Assembly: GCA_028696495.1 (NCBI GenBank)
Contig: JAQVGY010000063.1
Location: 1-5,201, forward strand
Source of the DNA: Atribacterota bacterium
Lineage (GTDB): Bacteria > Atribacterota > Phoenicimicrobiia > Phoenicimicrobiales > Stramentimicrobiaceae
Reading direction: 5' to 3'
Length of the DNA: 5,201 bases
Each line of letters starts with the position of its first letter. The first letter of the stretch is position 1. Both the position numbers and the translations under genes were made by a program. This document shows, in pieces, positions 1-5,201 of this stretch. A model generated the notes under the pieces. It saw nothing but the letters and a program-made list of their open reading frames with translations, had not been told where the DNA came from and ran no database searches.

Positions 1-240
1 GCAGATATGATAGAAAGGATTGAAATATACCGGGGACCTGCCTCTGCCCTCTATGGAGCAAATGCCCTGGGTGGTGTAATTAATATTATTACTAAAAAAG
101 GTGGGGACAAAAAAGGAACAGTAGAAATCAATTATGGAAATTATCATACCCAAAAATACCAGGCTTCATATCAAAATAGAAGTGATGACCTTGTCTATTT
201 CTTTACCGGAGAGTATTACAAGACAGAAGGTGAGCGCTAA
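1..240 (+). CDS. TonB-dependent receptor, plug-domain fragment (5' end outside window, ends at in-frame TAA)
   Basis: This is the distal part of the plug domain and the entry to the barrel of an outer-membrane TonB-dependent receptor. The frame is open from base 1 (Ala-Asp-Met...), so the ATG at 7 is an internal methionine and not the start. The signal peptide, TonB box and first part of the plug lie left of the window. The stretch IERIEIYRGPASALYG followed by ANALGGVINIITKK is the highly conserved plug signature of BtuB-like and siderophore receptors. Residues about 40-79 (NYGNYHTQKYQASYQ...) look like the first barrel strands. The frame stops at TAA 238-240, but the same frame continues with receptor sequence, so this and the next entry are two halves of one gene. 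It is either a pseudogene, a recent nonsense mutation or a sequence error. Identity as a receptor is near certain; the ligand is not known from this part. Confidence 0.85.
   Translation, partial: ADMIERIEIYRGPASALYGANALGGVINIITKKGGDKKGTVEINYGNYHTQKYQASYQNRSDDLVYFFTGEYYKTEGER
238..240 (+). other. In-frame TAA interrupting the receptor gene
   Basis: Frame 1 reads ...EYYKTEGER, then TAA, then NSELNKLSLMGKISKE..., and stays in the same frame to the natural end at 1492-1494. No insertion or deletion is needed to join the halves. In related receptors this position is the loop between the first barrel strands, often ending in a short polar stretch such as NS or NSD, so one ordinary residue is expected here. 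A single base change from CAA, AAA, GAA, TAT, TAC, TTA or TCA would create this stop. The cause (real nonsense mutation, or base error in the assembly) cannot be decided from the window. Confidence 0.9.
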
Positions 241-258
241 AACAGCGAGTTAAATAAA

Positions 259-1494
259 TTGTCCTTGATGGGCAAGATCTCCAAAGAGATTGACTCTCAG
301 ACTGACCTGGATTTCACTATCCGCTTCCATGATCACCAGAGGGGTATACCCGGGTCAATGGACTTCCCCTCCCCTAATGCCAGACAGGATGACCGTAATT
401 TCAATGTGAATACGAAATGGCAGAAAAAGGAAGAGAATAGGGATTTCAATATTATGGCCTGGTATGATTTTCATCAACTCTGTTATGATAATCCAGATGA
501 ATGGGGATATACCGGTGCTTCTATCCATAAAAACCATACTATCGGAATTTCCTTTGATAGTACTTATTATGATTTCGTTTTGGGAAATAAAGAAGAATCT
601 GATAGTGAACATACTTTGACCTGGGGTGGGGATATCGGCTATAACCGGGTAGACAGTACCGATATTGGGAAACATCAGAATTTACTTGGTGCAGTCTTTA
701 TTCAGGACGTATGGCAACTGGAAGAAAATTGGTCAATTACTGCAGGTCTCCGTTATGATTATAACCAATTATTCGATGGGCAATTCAATCCCAGAATTGG
801 GCTTACCTATAACCTGCGAAACGATCTTAGCCTCCATGCCTCTGTTGGTCGTGCCTATAGGGCACCTACCTATGACGACCTCTATTGGCCAGAAGATGGT
901 TTTGTTGGTGGAAACCCCAATCTGTTACCGGAAATAGCCTGGGCTTATGAAGCTGGAATGCGTTTTATAAATGAAAAAGGTGATACACAGGCTGAGCTGA
1001 ATATCTTTAGAAAGAATGTACGTGATTTAATCAATTGGGCTGCTGATTCTGAGGGAGTATGGCGGCCATCTAATATCAGCTCTGCACGTGTAGAAGGATT
1101 AGAAATTATCACACGTAAAGAATTTAATAACCATTTAACAGCTAACCTGAATTATACATATTTAAATGCTATTGATCTTGAAATAGGTACCCAATTAAAA
1201 CCAAAACATAAATATGGACTTGGTTTAACTTATTTTAATCAATTTGGAAAAAATAAGGATGATTTTGTAATTAATCTGGATGGATATATGGTTGCCGGAA
1301 GGCCGGATAATTTAGAAAGTTATTATTTGTTTGATGCCAATATTGCCAGGGATTTTACCTTAGGAAAAGAAAAAAATAAAAAAGTTAATTTAAGTTTTTC
1401 TATCAAGAATCTATTTGATCAAAAACCAGAACTGGTTAGCGGATATCCCATCCAGGGGAGAACCTATTTATTAGGAATCAGTACAGAATTTTAA
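259..1494 (+). CDS. TonB-dependent receptor, beta-barrel part (BtuB/vitamin B12-like), continuing after the in-frame stop
   Basis: This is the C-terminal 22-stranded-barrel part of the same outer-membrane receptor, which would import a scarce ligand using TonB energy. A caller would start it at TTG 259 or ATG 268, but recognisable receptor sequence begins directly at 241, no ribosome site precedes either codon, and a product starting there would lack a signal peptide. They are probably not real starts. Counting from 259, recognisable blocks are GLRYDYNQ (163-170), NPRIGLTYNL (177-186), YRAPTYDDLYWPEDG (200-214), GNPNLLPE (218-225), SSARVEGLE (274-282) and NLFDQKPELVSGYPIQGRTY near the end. 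The last residue is Phe (GISTEF), as expected for the terminal strand recognised by the BAM machinery. The APTYDDLYWP...GNPNLLPE block resembles B12-type receptors, so a corrinoid ligand is a reasonable inference, though siderophores cannot be excluded. Together with the upstream half about 497 codons are visible, which leaves roughly 100-150 N-terminal residues outside. The 5' part is clearly richer in GC than the part after about 1090. Confidence 0.85.
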   Translation: MSLMGKISKEIDSQTDLDFTIRFHDHQRGIPGSMDFPSPNARQDDRNFNVNTKWQKKEENRDFNIMAWYDFHQLCYDNPDEWGYTGASIHKNHTIGISFDSTYYDFVLGNKEESDSEHTLTWGGDIGYNRVDSTDIGKHQNLLGAVFIQDVWQLEENWSITAGLRYDYNQLFDGQFNPRIGLTYNLRNDLSLHASVGRAYRAPTYDDLYWPEDGFVGGNPNLLPEIAWAYEAGMRFINEKGDTQAELNIFRKNVRDLINWAADSEGVWRPSNISSARVEGLEIITRKEFNNHLTANLNYTYLNAIDLEIGTQLKPKHKYGLGLTYFNQFGKNKDDFVINLDGYMVAGRPDNLESYYLFDANIARDFTLGKEKNKKVNLSFSIKNLFDQKPELVSGYPIQGRTYLLGISTEF

Positions 1495-1502
1495 AAATAA
1501 TT

Positions 1503-1547
1503 ATAAAAGGGATGGGCTATTCTTAATCTGTTCATCCCTTTTATTTG
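1503..1547 (+). terminator. Intrinsic terminator after the receptor gene
   Basis: ATAAAAGGGATG at 1503-1514 is a perfect 12-base inverted repeat of CATCCCTTTTAT at 1533-1544. The stem can be extended inward by two G-T pairs and a C-G pair (1515-1517 with 1530-1532), leaving a 12-base loop. The right arm carries TTTTATTT, giving a U-rich tail. It lies 8 bases after the receptor stop and 18 bases before tonB. It would end most receptor transcripts and separate receptor expression from tonB-exbB-exbD, or allow partial read-through into them. Confidence 0.75.
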
Positions 1548-1564
1548 CTCAAGAAAAATAGAGA

Positions 1565-2419
1565 ATGGAAAATAGAATATTTATCATAGCATTAATAATT
1601 TCTTCCTTATTTCACTATTGGGCTATCACGCTTTTTTCTAATATCTCAGTCAGTTGGCAATCTCAGGAAGAAAAAAGAGAGATAGTTCTTTCTGCCAGTA
1701 TAAAATTTCTTAAATCTGATTCCCTTTCTTTGCCTGTTGGAAAAGAAGATAGTGATATATATTTAAATGAACCTACCTACTACTCTGAAACAATCTCAAC
1801 AGAAGAGGTTGTTTTTGAGCAGGAGGATATTCAAACAGAAAATATTATTAAAGATAAAACTTATGATACGGAACAAGGCTTATTAGAAACAAAAGAAGTT
1901 GTTGTTGAACATACATCTTCTCATAATAGTAAGATAGATGAGCAGGATAATAAAGAAAAAAAACAGGATACAGAGAATGTATATGAGAATCTTGTTAGAG
2001 CTTTAGATAAAAAAGAAAATTACCAAAATACAGAACAATCCCTGGAAATTATTAATCAGGAAACACCTCTCCTGAAGGAAGCAGGAACAAATTCGATTCA
2101 AGAAGATTCCCCTCTTGATTTAACAAAAATTGATTTAGTGGATAAATCCATAATTGCACCGGAAGTTATTTCCTATTATCCACCAGCATATCCCAATAAT
2201 TTAAGGCGTAGAGGCATTGAGGGAAAAGTACAAATAAAAGCATTGATCGATAAAGAGGGGGATGTGATAGAAATTTTAATAGACACCTCTTCTGGCTATC
2301 AAAGTTTCGATCAGAATGCTATTGAGGCTATCTTAAAATGGAAATTTAAACCAGCCTATTATAGTAATGAAAAAAGACTTAGCTGGGTATTTATCCCTGT
2401 AGTTTTTAAACTAAAATAA
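1565..2419 (+). CDS. tonB: Energy transducer TonB
   Basis: TonB spans the periplasm and passes proton-motive energy from the ExbB-ExbD channel to outer-membrane receptors. The 284-residue protein has a single N-terminal membrane anchor (about residues 5-25) containing S13-x3-H17, the same spacing as the essential Ser16/His20 pair of E. coli TonB. A long spacer (about 27-198) follows, then a typical TonB C-terminal domain (about 199-284) with AYPNNLRRRGIEGKV, DKEGDV, SSGYQSFDQNAIEAI and WKFKPA. The spacer is odd: it is rich in Glu, Gln, Asn, Asp and Lys and has only four or so prolines, instead of the Pro-Glu/Pro-Lys repeats usual in TonB. The start is fixed, because the frame has TAG at 1559-1561 and no other Met occurs in the protein; no good Shine-Dalgarno is seen, only a purine-rich stretch. 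It heads the tonB-exbB-exbD unit, 20 bases before exbB. The family assignment is firm; which receptors it serves is inferred from position. Confidence 0.93.
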   Translation: MENRIFIIALIISSLFHYWAITLFSNISVSWQSQEEKREIVLSASIKFLKSDSLSLPVGKEDSDIYLNEPTYYSETISTEEVVFEQEDIQTENIIKDKTYDTEQGLLETKEVVVEHTSSHNSKIDEQDNKEKKQDTENVYENLVRALDKKENYQNTEQSLEIINQETPLLKEAGTNSIQEDSPLDLTKIDLVDKSIIAPEVISYYPPAYPNNLRRRGIEGKVQIKALIDKEGDVIEILIDTSSGYQSFDQNAIEAILKWKFKPAYYSNEKRLSWVFIPVVFKLK

Positions 2420-2439
2420 ACCTGGAAAGAGGATAAGAA

Positions 2440-3054
2440 ATGAGAGTATTAATCGAGCAGGGGGGTATTGTAATTTATCCCCTTCTGGCTCTATCTGTTA
2501 TTGCCTTTGCTATAGTTATAGAACGTTTTCTTTATTTTATTAGAATTAAAAATAATATCCCAGAAAATATTATACTTCAGATTAAAGAGAATCTGAGAGA
2601 GGGGAAGCCCGAAGAAGCAGTCAATATTTTAAAAAAGGCTCATAATCCTATGTACCATGTACTGTACAACGGAATTAAAGTTTGGAAAGAAGGTTATGTC
2701 GAGATGGAAAGGGCTATGGAGGAATCAAAGCTGCTCGTGTTCCCCAGAATGGAGAAAAATCTTGCAATGCTCCATTTTATCGCAAAGACAAGCCCTTCTT
2801 TAGGATTGCTGGGAACAGTTACCGGTATGATAAAAACATTCCATTTTCTATCTCTAAATATTGAATCACAGCAATTAGCCCAGGGTATATCTGAGGCATT
2901 AATTACTACCGCTTTTGGTCTAAGTTTATATATCCCAGCTTTTGCTGCTTACTACTATTTCATGAATAAAATAGAAAATGTGGTTAAACATACTGAAAAA
3001 AGAGAATTAGAATTAATTCATTTTATTCAAAAATTGGGTAACAGGGATGCGTAA
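2440..3054 (+). CDS. exbB: ExbB, MotA/TolQ/ExbB-type proton channel subunit
   Basis: This inner-membrane protein forms the pentameric channel that, with ExbD, uses the proton gradient to energise TonB. At 204 residues it has the short ExbB/TolQ form with three membrane segments: about 8-33 (GGIVIYPLLALSVIAFAIVI, ending in conserved Glu28-Arg29), about 110-135 (SPSLGLLGTVTGMIKTF) and about 148-175 (GISEALITTAFGLSLYIPAF). A cytoplasmic region with amphipathic helices lies between the first two. By alignment in the head, Thr126, Glu152 and Thr157 match E. coli ExbB Thr148, Glu176 and Thr181, the polar residues lining the channel. AGAGG at 2428-2432, 7 bases before the ATG, is a good ribosome site, and TAA at 2434-2436 blocks any earlier start. 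The 3' end overlaps exbD. TolQ or MotA are alternatives by family, but the adjacent tonB and exbD favour ExbB. Confidence 0.94.
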   Translation: MRVLIEQGGIVIYPLLALSVIAFAIVIERFLYFIRIKNNIPENIILQIKENLREGKPEEAVNILKKAHNPMYHVLYNGIKVWKEGYVEMERAMEESKLLVFPRMEKNLAMLHFIAKTSPSLGLLGTVTGMIKTFHFLSLNIESQQLAQGISEALITTAFGLSLYIPAFAAYYYFMNKIENVVKHTEKRELELIHFIQKLGNRDA

Positions 3055-3469
3055 ATACAAAATTAGAAAATCTGATGATATGGAAATAAACATTGCCTCC
3101 CTTGTCGACATAATATTCCTTCTGCTTCTTTTCTTCATTGTTGCTTCAACCTTAGATACAAATGAAATTAAAGCTACAATTCGTCTTCCTCAATCAGACG
3201 AGCTGTTAAACCGAGAGACAAAGGATTCTGTTATTCTATTTTTAGACAAAAATGGAATGGTTTACACGGAAAAGGAACACATTCCCTGGGATGTATTGCC
3301 ATCTTATTTAAAAGAAAATATCGGAGGATTTCATGGTAGTCATGATAGTATCGAAGTATATGCTGATAAGGAAGTGGATTTTGATTATGTCGCCAGAATA
3401 ATGGTTATGGGAGGTAAGTTAGAAATTGAAAAAATTAATTTTCTGTTAAAACATGAATATGTAAATTAA
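3047..3469 (+). CDS. exbD: ExbD, biopolymer transport protein
   Basis: ExbD is the partner of ExbB: a dimer whose single membrane helix sits inside the ExbB pentamer and carries the proton-accepting aspartate. The 140-residue protein is of normal length. It has a short charged cytoplasmic tail (KIRKSDDMEINIASL), a membrane helix at about 18-36, and the conserved Asp21 in LVDIIFLLLLFF, which matches E. coli Asp25. The periplasmic domain (about 40-140) has the usual IRLPQSDE start, the DKNG strand turn, and VYADKEVDFDYVARIMVMGG near the end. Its ATG overlaps the exbB stop by 8 bases (ATGCGTAA), which suggests translational coupling; no strong ribosome site precedes it. It is the last gene of the + strand unit and faces the converging amrS-like gene. 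Confidence 0.94.
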   Translation: MRKYKIRKSDDMEINIASLVDIIFLLLLFFIVASTLDTNEIKATIRLPQSDELLNRETKDSVILFLDKNGMVYTEKEHIPWDVLPSYLKENIGGFHGSHDSIEVYADKEVDFDYVARIMVMGGKLEIEKINFLLKHEYVN

Positions 3470-3510
3470 AGATTTTTCAGAATAACGGTTCTAATAATCT
3501 TTTATATTTT
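3468..3510 (+). terminator. Weak, possibly bidirectional terminator between exbD and the radical SAM gene
   Basis: AAAGATT (3468-3474) pairs with AATCTTT (3496-3502), with an inner AGAA/TTCT stem (3479-3482 with 3489-3492) around a TAACGG loop. On the + strand TTTATATTTT follows, and on the - strand the stem is followed by TTTAATTT, so it could stop transcripts from both sides. The stem is AT-rich and has an internal loop, so it is only moderately convincing. It begins inside the exbD stop codon. A second small palindrome lies at 3513-3533 (GTATATT, 7-base loop, AATATAC) without a clear T tail. Confidence 0.4.
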
Positions 3511-3555
3511 GAGTATATTTATGATGAATATACCTTTACTGTTACTATTTTTTTG

Positions 3556-4554
3556 TTACATTCCGATACCGTGAATTTTTTCTCCACAGAAAGGACATTT
3601 ACCATCTTTTATCCTATTCTCTGCAGAAAAATATTGTCTTTTAATTACAGTCTTACCACAAGAGGGGCAATCGGTATTCTCGCCCTGCCCCACATTTCCC
3701 TCATATACATAGCGCAATCCCCTGTCACGCCCAATTTGATAGGCCCTTTGCAAAGCAGATACTGGAGTAGGTGGAACATTATCTAATTTATAAGTTGGAT
3801 AAAAAGCAGAAATATGCCAGGGAATTTCTCTATCAATATCAGCAATAAATTGAGCAATTGCCTCTAATTCATCATCTTTATCATTATATCCGGGAATAAT
3901 TAAGGTGGTTATTTCAATCCAGATTCCCAACTCATAGTATTGCTTGATTCTATCTAAGACCGGTTTTAACTTAGCACCACAGACCTCTCGATAAAATGAG
4001 TCACTCATCGCCTTTAAATCAATATTAGCAGCATCCAGATATGGAGCAAAATTATTGAGGGCATCCGGACTTATATAGCCATTGGTAACAAAAACATTCT
4101 TCAGCCCTTTCTGTCTGGCAAGCTGTGAAATTTCAAAAGCGGTTTCAAAATAGATAGTTGGCTCGGTATAAGTATAGGAAATGGACAAACATCCACTATT
4201 TAGTGCGTTTTGTACTACTTTTTCTGGTGAAACTACCTGTCCCTCTATAACATCTCTTTCGGGTTGAGAAATAGACCAGTTCTGACAATGCAAACAACGA
4301 AAATTACACCCCATAGCGGCAATGGAATAGGATTGAGAGCCAGGATAAAAATGGAATAAAGGCTTTTTCTCAATAGGGTCTATGTTTGCAGCAATCAATT
4401 TTCTATAGTTCAAACTGTATAAGATACCTTCCTGGTTTTCTCTTACCCGGCAAATACCCCTCTTGCCCGATGAAATTGTACAATAATGGGAACAAAGTAA
4501 ACATTGTACCTTATCATTCTCTAATTTCTTATAAAACATTGCTTCCTGAGCCAT
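3556..4554 (-). CDS. amrS: AmmeMemoRadiSam system radical SAM enzyme (PflA-like)
   Basis: This is a radical SAM protein of the group that co-occurs with AMMECR1 and Memo family proteins and was formerly labelled pyruvate formate-lyase activating enzyme homologue. It binds a 4Fe-4S cluster and should cleave S-adenosylmethionine to a 5'-deoxyadenosyl radical; its true substrate is, to my knowledge, not settled. Residue numbers here count from GTG 4563. An N-terminal Cys cluster (C21, C24, C28, C38 in CLLCSHYCTISSGKRGIC) is followed by the radical SAM motif C86-x3-C90-x2-C93 (GCNFRCLHCQNWSISQ), by TYTEPTIYFE and by NIDLKAMSDSFYREVCGAKL. The C-terminus is a zinc-ribbon-like pair, C299-x2-C302 and C323-x2-C326. 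An upstream GTG at 4563 is open, but AGGGTG (complement of 4562-4567) stands about 7 bases before ATG 4554, so I choose that start (332 residues, MAQEAMFYKKL). It lies 32 bases after the phosphoesterase gene and is probably co-transcribed with it. No AMMECR1 or Memo gene is in the window. Confidence 0.9.
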   Translation of the reverse strand: MAQEAMFYKKLENDKVQCLLCSHYCTISSGKRGICRVRENQEGILYSLNYRKLIAANIDPIEKKPLFHFYPGSQSYSIAAMGCNFRCLHCQNWSISQPERDVIEGQVVSPEKVVQNALNSGCLSISYTYTEPTIYFETAFEISQLARQKGLKNVFVTNGYISPDALNNFAPYLDAANIDLKAMSDSFYREVCGAKLKPVLDRIKQYYELGIWIEITTLIIPGYNDKDDELEAIAQFIADIDREIPWHISAFYPTYKLDNVPPTPVSALQRAYQIGRDRGLRYVYEGNVGQGENTDCPSCGKTVIKRQYFSAENRIKDGKCPFCGEKIHGIGM

Positions 4555-4560
4555 TATTAT

Positions 4561-4567
4561 CACCCTG
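4561..4567 (-). promoter_or_regulatory. Ribosome binding site deciding the amrS start
   Basis: On the - strand the bases before the gene read GCAGGGTGATAATA then ATG. AGGGTG is a good Shine-Dalgarno-like site with normal spacing to ATG 4554. The GTG at 4563-4561 is part of this site itself, so it is unlikely to be the start codon. Confidence 0.6.
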
Positions 4568-4586
4568 CATTCTATATAATATATTA

Positions 4587-5201
4587 TTAAATTCCTAATG
4601 CCAATCGCTCTGCTAAAAAATTGGGAAGATTGGCTTTAATAATTTTTTTCTGAGCTGTATTGATAGGATAACTAACCCGTTTTATATAGATAGTACCCTT
4701 TTCAGAATCATATAAGACATAGCTCGCCCGGGGATTGCCATCTCGGGGCTGGCCAACGCTTCCACAGTTTACAATATAACTATGCTTATTATCTAAGACA
4801 AGGTCTGCTCCTGCCGTTGCCTCAAAATACTTTATTATCCTGTTTTTACGATGAAAGGTAAAATATCCCGGGACATGACTATGTCCGATAAAATATATTT
4901 TAAAATCAAATTTGTTAAATATTTCTTCTGCGGTCTGCTCATCCAGAATGTATTCCCACAGAGGTTGGCGGGGACTGCCATGTACACCCAGTATATCCTT
5001 AGCAATATCAACCTTTTTTGGCAAACCATGGATGTAGTGAAGCTCCTGTTGCCTTAGTTGCTTCATTGTCCACTCAAGAGATTGTTTTGCATACTCATTA
5101 AAATAATATAAATCTAATTCTCCGGTTATGGCACCTTCATGATTTCCTTTTATACACAAACAATTTATCTTTTTCATCTTCTCAACACAATAAATAGGGT
5201 C
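4587..5201 (-). CDS. Calcineurin-like metallophosphoesterase, N-terminus outside window
   Basis: This is a cytoplasmic two-metal phosphoesterase of the Metallophos_2 / YfcE-MJ0936-like group; the substrate is unknown, with phosphodiesters or dinucleoside polyphosphates as candidates. The frame is open to the right edge: before the Met at 5177 it reads DPIYCVEK, which matches the GPDP...V region just before the third motif in this family, so Met 5177 is internal. Counting from that Met, metal-binding motifs are GNHE (11-14), VHGSPR with His66, and GHSH (98-101) with His99 and His101. VNCGSVGQPRDGNPRASY (136-153) is the usual segment after the last motif. The first motifs (Asp-x-His and Gly-Asp) lie outside the window, so catalytic completeness cannot be checked. 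About 60-80 residues are likely missing. It is the upstream gene of the pair with the radical SAM protein. Confidence 0.88.
   Translation of the reverse strand, partial: DPIYCVEKMKKINCLCIKGNHEGAITGELDLYYFNEYAKQSLEWTMKQLRQQELHYIHGLPKKVDIAKDILGVHGSPRQPLWEYILDEQTAEEIFNKFDFKIYFIGHSHVPGYFTFHRKNRIIKYFEATAGADLVLDNKHSYIVNCGSVGQPRDGNPRASYVLYDSEKGTIYIKRVSYPINTAQKKIIKANLPNFLAERLALGI

Noticed and set aside
238..240. Recoding of the in-frame stop as selenocysteine or pyrrolysine
   Set aside because: Those use UGA and UAG; this codon is UAA, and receptors have no known special residue at this loop position.
225..270. Frameshift as the cause of the receptor interruption
   Set aside because: The same reading frame carries receptor sequence on both sides, so only a substitution is needed.
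355..675. Antisense open frame within the receptor gene
   Set aside because: The translation has no recognisable domain and lies opposite well-conserved barrel sequence, so it is a chance shadow.
665..937. Second-frame open stretch inside the receptor gene
   Set aside because: It overlaps the conserved barrel blocks in another frame and its translation resembles no known protein.
3536..3560. Repeated GTTAC units near 3540 and 3555 as a direct-repeat element
   Set aside because: Two or three short matches in an AT-rich gap are expected by chance, and there is no regular spacing.
4554..4563. GTG at 4563 as the amrS start
   Set aside because: It falls within the best ribosome binding site; ATG 4554 has normal spacing to that site.
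5175..5177. ATG at 5177 as the phosphoesterase start
   Set aside because: The frame remains open to the window edge with family-like residues (DPIYCVEK), and starting here would remove the first metal-binding motifs.
1..5201. CRISPR array, tRNA/rRNA, riboswitch or insertion sequence
   Set aside because: The window is almost fully occupied by conserved protein genes; the gaps are at most 86 bases and show only hairpins.

Overview
The window comes from a low-GC bacterium with an outer membrane. It carries a TonB-dependent outer-membrane receptor and a complete TonB-ExbB-ExbD energising module, followed on the other strand by two cytoplasmic enzyme genes. One of these is a radical SAM protein of the AmmeMemoRadiSam (AmrS) type, which is common in anaerobic bacteria and archaea. 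An AT-rich anaerobic diderm, for example from Halanaerobiales or Atribacterota, would fit, but this is a guess from gene content and composition and no marker gene is present.

Layout, + strand: positions 1-1494 encode the end of the plug domain and the whole beta-barrel of a TonB-dependent receptor that resembles BtuB/vitamin B12-type receptors. Its start lies left of the window. The frame is interrupted once, by an in-frame TAA at 238-240, with recognisable receptor sequence on both sides and no frame change. A strong hairpin with a T-rich tail follows (1503-1547). Then come tonB (1565-2419), exbB (2440-3054) and exbD (3047-3469), packed as one transcription unit with a 20-base gap and an 8-base overlap.

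Layout, - strand: a calcineurin-like metallophosphoesterase gene enters from the right edge (4587-5201, N-terminus outside). It is followed 32 bases downstream by the radical SAM gene (3556-4554). This pair converges on exbD. The 86-base gap between the two units holds AT-rich hairpins that could terminate transcription in both directions.

How the genes work together: ExbB and ExbD form the inner-membrane proton channel that drives TonB, and TonB pulls on the receptor plug so that a bound ligand, possibly a corrinoid or metal chelate, enters the periplasm. The - strand pair looks unrelated to this transport function. The window is mostly ordinary conserved biology. The points worth a second look are the single in-frame stop in the receptor, a change of base composition inside that gene, and the unusually proline-poor, acidic TonB spacer. 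I found no CRISPR array, RNA gene, insertion sequence or clear novel system.
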